From Actinomycetes bacterium (lineage in GTDB: Bacteria > Actinomycetota > Actinomycetes > Actinomycetales > Micrococcaceae): a DNA stretch of 24,074 nucleotides. The stretch is taken from NCBI GenBank assembly GCA_023426375.1, contig JAFAAV010000054.1, positions 1 through 24,074 of the forward strand. The letters run 5' to 3'. The position numbers were made by a program, and so were the translations under genes. The notes below the pieces were generated by a model that was not told the origin of the DNA, did no database searches, and was given only the letters and a program-made list of their open reading frames with translations. Below, piece by piece: positions 1-7,686 of the stretch; the first letter of the stretch is position 1; each line of letters opens with the position of its first letter.

Positions 1-37
1 TTTCGCACGTCGATCTGGTCCGCGCAGCCGCACAGAT

Positions 38-43
38 TACTGT
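38..43 (+). promoter_or_regulatory. -10 box, probable leaderless promoter
   Basis: TACTGT matches the actinobacterial -10 pattern TANNNT and ends 6 nt before the ATG at 50, so transcription would start at or next to the start codon. No Shine-Dalgarno sequence lies in between. No convincing -35 box is seen. Confidence 0.5.
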
Positions 44-49
44 TGTCCC

Positions 50-829
50 ATGACCGAACCAGAGCCCTCCGAAACCCCCCAGCCACCCGAAGAGGGGTCA
101 GCAAGAGAAGAGTTCGCGGTGGGCTACGTTCCCGGTGTGATGCCGGGGAAGTGGTTCCGGAGGTGGGAGGACCGCCGTCACAAACCGGCGCTGAGCCAGT
201 ACCCGGTCCGCGCTGACGGTTGGCGAGAAGCACTCACCAACGGCGAGATCAAAGCCTGCTTCGTTCGCCTCAATTGGGAGGACCAAGATCCCAGCGTGGA
301 GGACCTCCGCCAGGACTTCAGGGCGGTCGCCCTCTACGAAGAACTCCAGGTCGCGGTGCTCGACAAGGACCACATCCTCACCGTCGCGGAGACACTCACC
401 ACCGACGAACTGACGGCCGAAAGCGAACCGCAGAAGAAGCCCGCCACCGACGAAGCCGAGATGGCCGTCGAACTCACCGCGGCCGGCATCGGTCCGGTCA
501 TCCTGCCCATGTCGGTTGCCCGTCTGCACCACCGTAAGGACGTCACCTACCGCGAGCTCACGGATGCACCGACCATCCCCGTGGTGCTCGTGTGGCCCCA
601 GGACCTCAGCGACGAGGACGAGGCCGCGGTCCAACAGTTCGTCGGCATCGTGCGAGGTCGCAGCGCCAACAGCGGACGCGACACCCCGCCCAGCCAGGAC
701 AAAAAAGCACACGAAGACAAGAAAAAGAAACAGCAGCCCAAGGCCCCGCAGCGCCGCGGTGGCAAGGGACCCAAGGGAGCAAAAGCGGCGTCGGCGAGCA
801 AAAATGCCCGACGACGCCGCCCTCGTTAG
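50..829 (+). CDS. Solo LysR-type substrate-binding domain protein with basic C-terminal tail
   Basis: This 259-residue protein resembles the effector-binding half of LysR-type regulators. Recognisable parts are VGYVPGVMPGKWFRRWE (about 24-40) and a later stretch with GIGPVILPMSVARLHHRKD (about 146-164), YRELTDAP (167-174) and VGIVRGRSANS (198-208), typical of actinobacterial stand-alone LysR substrate-binding proteins. The N-terminal winged helix-turn-helix of a true LysR regulator is absent: residues 1-21 are acidic and proline-rich. Residues about 212-259 form a Lys/Arg/Gln/Pro-rich, probably disordered tail with KKKK and RRRR runs. The tail may bind nucleic acid or a partner, but this is inference. 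The ATG at 50 is chosen because a -10 box sits 6 nt upstream. The gene converges on the channel gene, with 12 nt between stop codons. The family assignment is good; the biological role is unknown. Confidence 0.8.
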   Translation: MTEPEPSETPQPPEEGSAREEFAVGYVPGVMPGKWFRRWEDRRHKPALSQYPVRADGWREALTNGEIKACFVRLNWEDQDPSVEDLRQDFRAVALYEELQVAVLDKDHILTVAETLTTDELTAESEPQKKPATDEAEMAVELTAAGIGPVILPMSVARLHHRKDVTYRELTDAPTIPVVLVWPQDLSDEDEAAVQQFVGIVRGRSANSGRDTPPSQDKKAHEDKKKKQQPKAPQRRGGKGPKGAKAASASKNARRRRPR

Positions 830-860
830 ATCCGCGCGGAACTAACCGTCCCCGCGGCGT
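814..860. terminator. Inverted repeat between convergent 3' ends
   Basis: ACGCCGC (814-820) pairs with GCGGCGT (854-860). Between them lies a perfect 10-bp palindrome, TCCGCGCGGA (831-840). The structure spans both stop codons of the convergent pair and could act as a bidirectional terminator or transcription barrier. There is no T-tract on either strand, so an intrinsic terminator is uncertain. Confidence 0.3.
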
Positions 861-1933
861 TCCGACGACTCGGTGGTGGTGCCGTCCCTGTTGGGGGTCC
901 GGCCGTCGGTCGTGGTGGTGTCCGGTGTGGGCTCGGGCTTGCGCACTGCGGTTCGCAACTGCCCGGTCATGGGCACGCGAGGCTGCGGGAAAGACGTGGT
1001 GCGGGTGTCCTCGTCGGCCGCGGTTGAACCGCCGGGAGCGCCGTCGTTGCGCACCACCATTTGATTCACCAGCGGCAGGCGCAAGCCCTCGCGGTCGAGC
1101 ATCTTCTTGATGCGGACACGCAGCACGCGGGCCACATCCCACTGCTGCAGCGGCGCGGTCTTCACCGCCAAACGCACGGTGATGGATTCGCCGGTGATGT
1201 TCTCCACGCCCCACACCTCGGGGTCGTCGATGATGTTGGGGCCCATATCCGGGTCGTCGCGCAGCAACTGGGCCTCGTGTTCGATGAGGTCCGTGAGCAG
1301 GTCGATGTTGGTGTCGTAGGGGACCGGGATGTCCAGCACACAGCGGGCCCAACCCTGGGACTGGTTACCCACGCGCAGGATCTCACCGTTACGCACGTGC
1401 CACAGCGTGCCCTTGACGTCACGCACCTGAGTCACGCGCAGACCCACGCTCTCCACCGTGCCGATGGCCTCGCCCAGGTCCACAGAGTCGCCGATGCCCA
1501 ACTGGTCCTCGGCCACCATGAAAATGCCCGAGAGGTAGTCCTTGACCAGGGATTGGGCGCCGAAAGACAGCGCCACGCCCGCGATACCGGCAGAGGCCAG
1601 CACCGGAGCAATGTTGAAGCCCAGCTCCGCAATGATCATCAGGATGGCCACGGCCCAGATGACGATCGTGGCCACGGATGACAAGACCGACCCCACCGTG
1701 GAGGCTCGCTGAGCCTGCCGGTCCGACGCCAATCCCGCGTCGGCAACCCACCGGGGCTTGCCGTTGTCGATCTTGCGCACGATGCGCGACCGCGATCCCT
1801 TGGCGATACCACGGGTGACGTTGCGAATCACCAACCGCAACACGGCGGTCAGGATCACCGCGCCCAGGAAAATCAGGAGCACGCGGAACGGTGCATCCAT
1901 CCAAAAATGCCAATCAAGCAATCTCTCATCCAT
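842..1933 (-). CDS. MscS-family mechanosensitive ion channel
   Basis: This inner-membrane channel of the small-conductance mechanosensitive family (363 aa) is expected to release solutes on hypo-osmotic shock. Hydrophobic segments lie at about 16-36 and 83-104. They are followed by the Gly/Ala-rich pore helix (about 109-138) and the family signature FGAQSLVKDYLSGIF (124-138), with GDSVDLG (149-155) starting the cytoplasmic beta domain. The usual alpha/beta vestibule follows to about residue 300. The last 60 residues are a Thr/Pro/Arg-rich tail of low complexity, probably disordered, beyond the usual MscS core. The start at 1933 is supported by a -10 box (TAATGT) 8 nt upstream. CorA lies upstream on the same strand but has its own promoter. 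Ion selectivity cannot be read from sequence alone. Confidence 0.92.
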   Translation of the reverse strand: MDERLLDWHFWMDAPFRVLLIFLGAVILTAVLRLVIRNVTRGIAKGSRSRIVRKIDNGKPRWVADAGLASDRQAQRASTVGSVLSSVATIVIWAVAILMIIAELGFNIAPVLASAGIAGVALSFGAQSLVKDYLSGIFMVAEDQLGIGDSVDLGEAIGTVESVGLRVTQVRDVKGTLWHVRNGEILRVGNQSQGWARCVLDIPVPYDTNIDLLTDLIEHEAQLLRDDPDMGPNIIDDPEVWGVENITGESITVRLAVKTAPLQQWDVARVLRVRIKKMLDREGLRLPLVNQMVVRNDGAPGGSTAADEDTRTTSFPQPRVPMTGQLRTAVRKPEPTPDTTTTDGRTPNRDGTTTESSERRGDG

Positions 1934-1941
1934 CGGGCACT

Positions 1942-1947
1942 ACATTA
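1942..1947 (-). promoter_or_regulatory. -10 box upstream of the MscS-type gene
   Basis: On the minus strand this reads TAATGT, with 8 nt to the ATG at 1933 and no Shine-Dalgarno sequence between them. A leaderless or near-leaderless transcript is likely. Confidence 0.45.
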
Positions 1948-1979
1948 ACCGCCGTGGATGAACGTGGGCTAAGCGCGTA

Positions 1980-3014
1980 TCAGAGCCATTTCTTGGCTTT
2001 GAAAATCACGTAGAGCACCACACCCACGCTCAGCATCAGGCCCAACGCCATGGGGTACCCGAAGCGCCAGTCCAACTCGGGCATATGGGTGAAGTTCATA
2101 CCGTAGATGGACCCCACGATGGACGGGGCAAAGAGAATGGCCGCCCAGGACGAGATGCGCTTCATCTGCTCGTTCTGTTCCATCGCCGCTTCGTTCTGCC
2201 GAGCCGTGGTGAGCGTGGAATCCAGGGTCATGGCATCGGCGAGCGAGGATCGCATGGACTCCAGCTTGTTGTTCACCACGATCACGTGGTCCAGCACGTC
2301 GCGCAGCCGGTGTTGGAGCTCAATGTTCGTGCCGTACTTCTGGAATCCCGCGAAGTACTGGTTCATCACGGTAGTCAGCGGTGACACCCCGCGATGGAAA
2401 TCGTTGATCTCTCGTGCGAGCTCGTAAATGCGCTGCGAGACATGCTGCTCGCCCGCGAACAAGGCATCCTCGATCTCATCGATATCGTTCTCGAGCCCAT
2501 CCAGCACGGGGAAGTAATCATCGACGATCTGGTCGAACAGTGCGTACAACACGCCGTCGCCGCCCAGCCTAATCAAATCATCCTCACCCTCCACCCGACT
2601 GCGCACCCGCGAGACGCCGCGCGATTCCGAGTGACGGATGGTGATCACAAAGTTGGGGCCGGTGAAAATGTGGATCTCACCGATATCCACCGTCTCGTCG
2701 TCATCGTTGTAGACCGCCGGCCGCAACACGGTGAACAGCGTGTCACCGTAGCGCTCGATCTTGGGTCGCTGATGCGCCTGGATGGTGTCCTCGACCGCCA
2801 GCTCGTGCAGCTCGAAATGCTCCGACAGGGACTTCACTTCCGCGACACTCGGCCGGTACAACCCGATCCATGCGAACACCGAGTCTTTCTCGGCCTGGCC
2901 CGAGGCGGCGCTCTCCTCCTCCAGTCGCTGCAGGAGTTGATAGGTTCCCTGCAACGAAGACGGGGTCTCGATCCGCCGTCCGTTGCGGTAAATAGCGTTG
3001 TCCACGATGCTCAC
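1980..3014 (-). CDS. corA: CorA-family magnesium/cobalt transporter
   Basis: This is a pentameric Mg2+ channel of the CorA family in the plasma membrane. From the GTG at 3014 the protein is 344 aa, a normal CorA length. It has an N-terminal cytoplasmic alpha/beta domain (1-160), a long helical stalk (160-285) and two C-terminal membrane helices (about 290-308 and 321-339). The selectivity motif YGMN at 304-307 is followed by the acidic loop with MPELDW. The frame stays open upstream to 3632, but that extension lies antisense to the Nudix gene and has no CorA homology. The residues just before VSIVDN are preceded by a GATAAT -10 box exactly 6 nt upstream of the GTG, which supports this start. 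The KKWL C-terminus is typical of CorA proteins. Confidence 0.93.
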   Translation of the reverse strand: MSIVDNAIYRNGRRIETPSSLQGTYQLLQRLEEESAASGQAEKDSVFAWIGLYRPSVAEVKSLSEHFELHELAVEDTIQAHQRPKIERYGDTLFTVLRPAVYNDDDETVDIGEIHIFTGPNFVITIRHSESRGVSRVRSRVEGEDDLIRLGGDGVLYALFDQIVDDYFPVLDGLENDIDEIEDALFAGEQHVSQRIYELAREINDFHRGVSPLTTVMNQYFAGFQKYGTNIELQHRLRDVLDHVIVVNNKLESMRSSLADAMTLDSTLTTARQNEAAMEQNEQMKRISSWAAILFAPSIVGSIYGMNFTHMPELDWRFGYPMALGLMLSVGVVLYVIFKAKKWL

Positions 3015-3020
3015 CCGGCC

Positions 3021-3026
3021 ATTATC
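3021..3026 (-). promoter_or_regulatory. -10 box of corA, probable leaderless promoter
   Basis: The minus strand reads GATAAT, then GGCCGG, then the GTG start at 3014. The 6-nt gap leaves no room for a ribosome binding site and points to a leaderless mRNA. It decides the start of corA. Confidence 0.5.
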
Positions 3027-3076
3027 GCCGCTCGCTCGAATGTCCCGGTAATCGGCCGCTCCCGGGTCTTCCGGGT

Positions 3077-3106
3077 ACGACGCCGCTCGGTCGCGGTCAG
3101 TAGACT
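3077..3106 (+). promoter_or_regulatory. Promoter of the Nudix-lipoprotein operon
   Basis: The -10 box TAGACT (3101-3106) ends 7 nt before the ATG at 3114. A possible weak -35 (ACGACG, 3077-3082, with the GAC core) lies 18 nt upstream. No Shine-Dalgarno sequence is present, so the mRNA is probably leaderless. The promoter is back to back with that of corA within a 99-nt gap. Confidence 0.5.
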
Positions 3107-3113
3107 CGTCACC

Positions 3114-3614
3114 ATGAGTTTGGCTTTCGATTCCAGGGTGGGCGCGTATGCGCTCATCGTCCGTGACCAGCAGGTTTTGTTGACCCATTGGAATCCGCGC
3201 CGCGCCGGTTTCGACGGCGCCTGGACTCTCCCCGGTGGCGGGATGGAATCCGGTGAGCAGCCGGAGACCACCATGTTGCGCGAGGTCCTCGAGGAAACCG
3301 GGTACACGGTGGAGACCGATTCGATGCTCGGTGTGCACAGCCGATGGATGGCTCCGGGGGAGCGGTTGGACGGCAATCCCCGCGAGTACCACGCGTGCCG
3401 TGTTCTTTATACCGCCCATGTGGTCGGCGGTGACCTGGCGGTGGAAGAATACGGCTCCTCCGACGACACCAAGTGGTTCCCACTGGTGGAACTCGACGAA
3501 CTGGACCGCTTGGATCTGGTGGATCAGGCCCTGCGTCTGGCGGGCCTGGGTACGTGGGTCGACCGACCCGAGGAACAGCCCAGCCCGGTGGCCGAGCAGG
3601 ACGTCGAGCAGTGA
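3114..3614 (+). CDS. Nudix hydrolase
   Basis: This 166-residue protein hydrolyses a nucleoside diphosphate linked to another moiety; the substrate is not predictable. A complete Nudix box GX5EX7REUXEEXGU runs from G42 to Y64, with E48, R56-E57-V58, E60-E61 and G63. The metal-binding glutamates are intact. The preceding WTLPGGG segment (37-43) is canonical. The frame is open far upstream, antisense to corA, but homology begins at MSLAFDSRVGAY and a -10 box lies 7 nt before this ATG. The C-terminal 20 residues are Pro/Glu/Asp-rich. The stop overlaps the GTG of the next gene (GTGA at 3611-3614), implying translational coupling. Being first in an operon with a solute-binding lipoprotein is an unusual pairing with no obvious functional link. 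Confidence 0.9.
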   Translation: MSLAFDSRVGAYALIVRDQQVLLTHWNPRRAGFDGAWTLPGGGMESGEQPETTMLREVLEETGYTVETDSMLGVHSRWMAPGERLDGNPREYHACRVLYTAHVVGGDLAVEEYGSSDDTKWFPLVELDELDRLDLVDQALRLAGLGTWVDRPEEQPSPVAEQDVEQ

Positions 3615-4696
3615 CCACGTTCCCGCCCGCACCCTCCTCTAACCGGCCGCCCCGGACTCGCCGTGTCCTGGGCATGCCCGTGATCGGTATGGTTGCCCTG
3701 TTTGCGCTCAGCGCGTGTGGCGACGGTGGGGAAGGCACCCCGTCCCAAGCCGAGGAACCGGCACCCAGCGCGGCGGCGTCGTCGGGAACCACGGACGGCG
3801 GGCCCATCGCGATCGCGACGGGCGTGAGTGACCAGACCCGCGTGATTGCGCACATGTACGCGCAGGAATTGAAGAAACAAGGAATCGCAGCCGAAGTGGT
3901 GGACGCCGGCACCGAGCGCGGCGGTCTGTTCGACGCGTTGCAATCGCGCAAGGTGGATGTGCTCCCGGACTTCACCGGCGATTTGTACGTGCACGTGGCC
4001 GAGAATGAAACCCCAGCCACGCCCGCTGCGTCGTCGGCGCCGTCCCCGTCCGCTACGGAAGATCCCGGCCTGATCGGATCTCTCGCCCAGTTGCTGGGTT
4101 TCACCGGAGAGACCGGGCCGTCCGGAGCCGATGTCTACGACGCTCTACCGGATGCCATGCCCGAGGGGCTGAAGATCCTCAACGAATCTCCGGGAGAGAA
4201 CACCGACCGCTTCGTGGTAGCCCCGGCCACCGCCGTGGAACTCGAAGTCGAAGACCTCTCCGAAGTCGAAGAACTCTGCCCCGATCTGACCGTGGGCATG
4301 CCAGGTAATTACGCGGACACCGACCAGGGTGTGAAGGGGTTGGAGAGCTATTACGACTGCACTCCCAAATCCGCGCCGGAGTTCCCCGAGTATTCGGAGC
4401 GCGTGGATGCCCTGCTCAACAACGAGGTGCAGGCCGCGGTGCTCCCGGCCTCGGCGCCAGTGATCGAGGACGACGACCTCACGGTGCTATCGGATCCCAA
4501 CAACCTCTACCGGCCCGAGAAGCTCGTACCGGTGATCTCCGAAGGCCTCACCGGGGATGCTATTTCTGCGATCAATGGCGTCACCGCCGAGATTCGCACA
4601 CAGGACCTGGCCATGATGACCCGACTGGTCACGGGCCAGGATCCCGAGATGACCGTGGAAGAAGCTGCCACCTTTTTGCGGGAACAGCCCCGCTAA
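3611..4696 (+). CDS. Glycine betaine/osmoprotectant-type solute-binding lipoprotein
   Basis: This is a secreted, lipid-anchored binding protein resembling the OpuAC/ProX substrate-binding family of osmoprotectant ABC importers. From the GTG at 3611 it is 361 aa. It has a basic n-region (R12, R15, RR at 17-18), a hydrophobic core (about 23-35) and the lipobox LSAC with lipidated C36. An internal ATG at 3674 would remove the positive charges, so the GTG overlapping the Nudix stop is preferred. Family landmarks include SDQTRVIAHMYAQELKKQG (about 74-92) and DVLPDFTGDLY (117-127). Residues about 133-172, rich in Ala, Ser, Pro and Gly, look like a low-complexity insertion between the usual DFTG and LPEGL-type segments. 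No ATPase or permease gene is adjacent, so the importer partners must lie elsewhere. The ligand is inferred only. Confidence 0.78.
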   Translation: MTTFPPAPSSNRPPRTRRVLGMPVIGMVALFALSACGDGGEGTPSQAEEPAPSAAASSGTTDGGPIAIATGVSDQTRVIAHMYAQELKKQGIAAEVVDAGTERGGLFDALQSRKVDVLPDFTGDLYVHVAENETPATPAASSAPSPSATEDPGLIGSLAQLLGFTGETGPSGADVYDALPDAMPEGLKILNESPGENTDRFVVAPATAVELEVEDLSEVEELCPDLTVGMPGNYADTDQGVKGLESYYDCTPKSAPEFPEYSERVDALLNNEVQAAVLPASAPVIEDDDLTVLSDPNNLYRPEKLVPVISEGLTGDAISAINGVTAEIRTQDLAMMTRLVTGQDPEMTVEEAATFLREQPR

Positions 4697-4703
4697 ATCT
4701 GCG

Positions 4704-4731
4704 TTGCGGCGTAATAACGGGCGAGTAGTGT
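4704..4731 (+). promoter_or_regulatory. Promoter of the aminotransferase gene
   Basis: A -35-like TTGCGG (4704-4709), a 16-nt spacer and the -10 TAGTGT (4726-4731) are followed by 7 nt and the ATG at 4739. This is one of the clearest leaderless promoters in the window. Confidence 0.6.
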
Positions 4732-4738
4732 TGCCCTC

Positions 4739-5956
4739 ATGGCAATGGTGAAGCAATCCGACAAACTGAAGAACGTGCTCTACGACATTCGCGGTCCCGT
4801 GCTGGAACAAGCGGAAAAAATGGAGGCGGCGGGGCATCGCATTCTGCGACTGAACATCGGCAACCCCGCGCCCTTCGGTTTCGAGGCACCGGACGCGGTT
4901 CTGGTCGACATGATCAAGAACCTACCCAACGCCCAGGGTTACTCGGATTCTCGCGGCATCTACTCCGCCCGCACCGCGGTGGTGCAGTACTACCAGACGC
5001 GCGGCATCATGAACCTGGACACCGATGACGTCTACCTGGGCAACGGCGTGTCCGAGCTGATCACCATGACGCTCCAGGCCCTGTGCAACACCGGTGACGA
5101 AATCCTGGTGCCCTCCCCGGACTACCCGCTGTGGACCGCCTCGGTGGCGCTGTCCGGCGGTACGCCCGTGCACTACCTGTGCGACGAGGAGAACGGTTGG
5201 AACCCCGACCTCGAGGATCTGGAATCCAAGATCACCTCACGCACCAAGGGCATCGTGGTGATCAATCCCAACAACCCCACCGGTGCCGTGTACTCGCGCG
5301 AGACCCTCCAGAAGATCGTGGAGATCGCCAAGAAGCACGAACTCATTCTGTTCGCGGATGAGATTTACGAAAAGATCACCTACGACGGCGCCGAGATGAT
5401 CAACTTGGCCTCACTCACCGGTGAGGACGTGCTGTGTCTGACATACTCGGGTCTGTCCAAGGCGTACCGGGTGGCCGGTTATCGTTCCGGCTGGCTGGCA
5501 ATCACCGGCCCCAACTGGAGCGCGGAGTCCTACATCGAGGGCATCAAGTTGCTCGCCAACATGCGTATGTGCGCCAACGTTCCGGCGCAGCACGCAATCC
5601 AGACGGCGCTCGGTGGTTACCAGTCCATCAATGACCTGATCCTCCCCGGCGGCCGCCTCAAGGCTCAGCGCGACCTCGCGTACAAGAAGCTCAACGAGAT
5701 CGACGGCGTCACGTGCCAACAGGCCGATGGCGCTCTCTACCTGTTCCCCAAGCTGGACGTGGAGAAGTTCGGCATCGTTGATGACGAGCGCTTCGCCCTG
5801 GACCTGCTCAAGGAACAGAAGATCCTGCTCAGCCACGGCACCGCCTTCAACTGGGGCGAACCGGACCACTTCCGTCTGGTCACGCTGCCCGCGGTCGAAA
5901 TGCTGGACACCGCTCTCGACCGGCTGGGCGAGTTCCTCTCCGGTTACCACCAGTAG
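4739..5956 (+). CDS. alaA: PLP-dependent aminotransferase, AlaA-like (glutamate-pyruvate aminotransferase)
   Basis: This 405-residue fold-type I class I/II aminotransferase is very similar in pattern to E. coli AlaA (YfbQ), which transfers the amino group of glutamate to pyruvate to make alanine. Landmarks are NIGNPAPFGFEAP (39-51), QGYSDSRGI (66-74), the PLP-contacting NPNNPTG (176-182), FADEIYEKITYDG (205-217) with D207 for the pyridine nitrogen, SGLSKAYRVAGYRSGW (237-252) with K241 as the Schiff-base lysine, and a conserved arginine near the C-terminus in HFRLVTLPA. Length is normal and no key residue is missing. The ATG at 4739 fits the -10 box 7 nt upstream. An ATG two codons later is possible but worse placed. 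The gene converges on xseB 62 nt away. Confidence 0.93.
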   Translation: MAMVKQSDKLKNVLYDIRGPVLEQAEKMEAAGHRILRLNIGNPAPFGFEAPDAVLVDMIKNLPNAQGYSDSRGIYSARTAVVQYYQTRGIMNLDTDDVYLGNGVSELITMTLQALCNTGDEILVPSPDYPLWTASVALSGGTPVHYLCDEENGWNPDLEDLESKITSRTKGIVVINPNNPTGAVYSRETLQKIVEIAKKHELILFADEIYEKITYDGAEMINLASLTGEDVLCLTYSGLSKAYRVAGYRSGWLAITGPNWSAESYIEGIKLLANMRMCANVPAQHAIQTALGGYQSINDLILPGGRLKAQRDLAYKKLNEIDGVTCQQADGALYLFPKLDVEKFGIVDDERFALDLLKEQKILLSHGTAFNWGEPDHFRLVTLPAVEMLDTALDRLGEFLSGYHQ

Positions 5957-6018
5957 GGCACAGCCGCTCCACGGCTCGCGCTCACAGGCTCAGCCAGTCG
6001 AATACGTTCAGACTTGGC

Positions 6019-6288
6019 TCACTCCGACGCCGCTTGCTCCCGGGTTTCTTCACGCCGGGCGCGGGCGGCGTCGAGCCGTTCCCGGGCACCATCGAGCCAG
6101 TTCTCGCAGCGGGTGGCCAGGGCTTCACCGCGCTCCCACAACTGCAGTGACTCTTCCAGTGTGGTGCCACCGGTTTCGAGCTTGGAGACGATCTCCACGA
6201 GCTGTTCGCGGGCCTGCTCGTAGCCGAGCTGGTCGATGTCGGACAGATCGGGTGCGGCGTTGTCCGGGGACTGGTTTTCCTTGGCCAT
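6019..6288 (-). CDS. xseB: Exodeoxyribonuclease VII small subunit
   Basis: This is the small subunit of exonuclease VII, which degrades single-stranded DNA from both ends and acts in mismatch repair and clean-up of damaged DNA. It is 89 aa, mostly two helices, with the family pattern GYEQAREQLVEIVSKLETGG (22-41), then T-LEESLQLWERGEALATRCE. The ATG at 6288 has a good Shine-Dalgarno sequence (GAGAGGA) at proper spacing, as expected for an internal operon gene. It lies 37 nt downstream of xseA on the same strand, the usual arrangement. The C-terminus is Arg/Glu-rich. Confidence 0.95.
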   Translation of the reverse strand: MAKENQSPDNAAPDLSDIDQLGYEQAREQLVEIVSKLETGGTTLEESLQLWERGEALATRCENWLDGARERLDAARARREETREQAASE

Positions 6289-6325
6289 GATGGTCCTCTC
6301 AGTAGTTCTGCTGATGTCTTAGTAC

Positions 6326-7627
6326 TCAGTGTTCGCCGGGTTGGCGTTGGCTGACAGTGTCCACGGTGACCCCCAGCTCGCCGGAGGCCAGGCGCACGGC
6401 AAGTTTCTGCTTGGCCTTCACGGAATCTGCTTCCGTGACCACGTGCCTGTCCTGGGTCTGCACCACGGCGTAGCCGCGATCCAGGGTTTGCTGCGGTGAC
6501 AGGGCGCGGACGCGGGCCCGCATTTGTTCGACAGCGTCCTGCGCGCGGAGGGTCGCGGTGTTGACCGCGGACCAAGCCCGCGAGCGCCAGCGGTCCAGGT
6601 CTTCTTCCCGCACCAGGATCATGCCGTCTGGTTGGGAGAGCACCGGTCGGGTGCGCATGGATGCCAAACCCTGCTGCTCGCGTTCGATGAGGGTGCTTAC
6701 CGCACGATCCAGTGCGGCGCGGGCCTGGCCGATGCGCAGCCGTTCTTCCTGAACATCCGGGACCACACGCTTGCCCGCATCCGTGGGGGTGGAGGCGCGC
6801 ACGTCGGCCACATAATCGAGTAGCGGCTGATCGTTCTCGTGACCGATCGCGCTGACCACGGGGGTGTTCGCTGCAAAGACATTGCGGATCAGGGACTCGT
6901 CACTGAACGCCAGGAGATCTTCGAAGGCACCGCCGCCGCGGGCAATCACGATCACGTCCACGTGATCCAACTGATCCAGTTCCGCCAGAGCGGCGCTGAC
7001 CGCATTTGCTGCGCCGTTGCCCTGCACGGGAACTTCACGTATCTCGAACTGCACACCCGGCCAACGCAGGGACGCGTTGCGCACCACGTCCTTCTCCGCA
7101 TCCGAGTTACGCCCCGTGATCAGCCCGACGCACGAGGGCAATACGGGAAGCGGTTTTTTGTGGCGGGGATCGAAAAGCCCCTCATCAGCCAAGGCGCGAC
7201 GCAAGCGTTCGAGGCGTTCCAACAGGTCGCCCAGGCCCACGGGCCGAATCCCGCGACCGATCATGGAGAGCCTGCCGGTCTTGGCGTAGAAGTCCGCCTT
7301 GAGGTTCACCACCACACGCATGCCCTGTTCGAGGGGCCGCTGCAGCGCGGTCATTTCCTGGCCGAACAGGGTGACGGACACCGACATTTCTTCGTTCATG
7401 TCCCGCAGGGTCACGTACGAGACGCGTGCACGGTGATTGACCTCGATGACCTGACCCTCGACCCACGCATCCGGGGCCTTCTTGATCCAGGCATTGAGGT
7501 TGGAGGACAGACGGCTGAGCGGCCACGGATTCTCAGGGGAGGTGTCCCGCGCGAACTGAGCGAGTTCCCGGTGCGGGTCCGGAACGTCTACAGCATCCGA
7601 GGGCTGCGGCGATGATGATGTGCTCAT
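6326..7627 (-). CDS. xseA: Exodeoxyribonuclease VII large subunit
   Basis: This 433-residue catalytic subunit of exonuclease VII pairs with the downstream small subunit. It has an N-terminal OB fold (about 35-130, WPLSRLSSNLNAWI then WVEGQVIEVN), the linker KKPLPVLPSCVGLITG (157-172), SDAEKDV (175-181), ARGGGAFEDL (229-238) and the catalytic signature around GHENDQPLLDYVADVRAS (262-279) followed by TPT. A long helical region and the closing LDRGYAVVQ element follow. The N-terminal 20 residues are Ser/Pro/Asp-rich and poorly conserved. The ATG at 7627 gives a full-length protein. Upstream there is no Shine-Dalgarno sequence and only an imperfect -10 (TAAGCA, 6 nt away), so the precise start is less certain than the identity. 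It diverges from the membrane-protein gene at 7687. Confidence 0.94.
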   Translation of the reverse strand: MSTSSSPQPSDAVDVPDPHRELAQFARDTSPENPWPLSRLSSNLNAWIKKAPDAWVEGQVIEVNHRARVSYVTLRDMNEEMSVSVTLFGQEMTALQRPLEQGMRVVVNLKADFYAKTGRLSMIGRGIRPVGLGDLLERLERLRRALADEGLFDPRHKKPLPVLPSCVGLITGRNSDAEKDVVRNASLRWPGVQFEIREVPVQGNGAANAVSAALAELDQLDHVDVIVIARGGGAFEDLLAFSDESLIRNVFAANTPVVSAIGHENDQPLLDYVADVRASTPTDAGKRVVPDVQEERLRIGQARAALDRAVSTLIEREQQGLASMRTRPVLSQPDGMILVREEDLDRWRSRAWSAVNTATLRAQDAVEQMRARVRALSPQQTLDRGYAVVQTQDRHVVTEADSVKAKQKLAVRLASGELGVTVDTVSQRQPGEH

Positions 7628-7674
7628 GGGTCATGCTTACCACCCCCGGCCGACAAGCACAGGCAACTTTTCCC

Positions 7675-7680
7675 TAGAGT
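7675..7680 (+). promoter_or_regulatory. -10 box, probable leaderless promoter
   Basis: TAGAGT ends 6 nt before the GTG at 7687. A GACA-containing element (CCGACA, 7650-7655) lies 19 nt upstream and may be a weak -35. No Shine-Dalgarno sequence is present. Confidence 0.5.
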
Positions 7681-7686
7681 GGAGCC

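Noticed and set aside
2394..3113. Upstream extension of the Nudix reading frame
   Set aside because: It is antisense to corA coding sequence and has no Nudix features. A promoter and the domain start coincide with the ATG at 3114.
3015..3632. Upstream extension of the corA reading frame to 3632
   Set aside because: The extra 206 codons lie antisense to the Nudix gene, show no CorA-like features, and the GTG at 3014 has a -10 box at leaderless spacing.
5962..5976. Small hairpin AGCCG/CGGCT after the aminotransferase gene as a terminator
   Set aside because: The stem is only 5 bp and there is no T-tract, which is too weak to annotate in a G/C-rich region.
6839..7615. 258-codon plus-strand frame opposite xseA
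   Set aside because: It is antisense to conserved exonuclease VII coding sequence and its translation has no family features.
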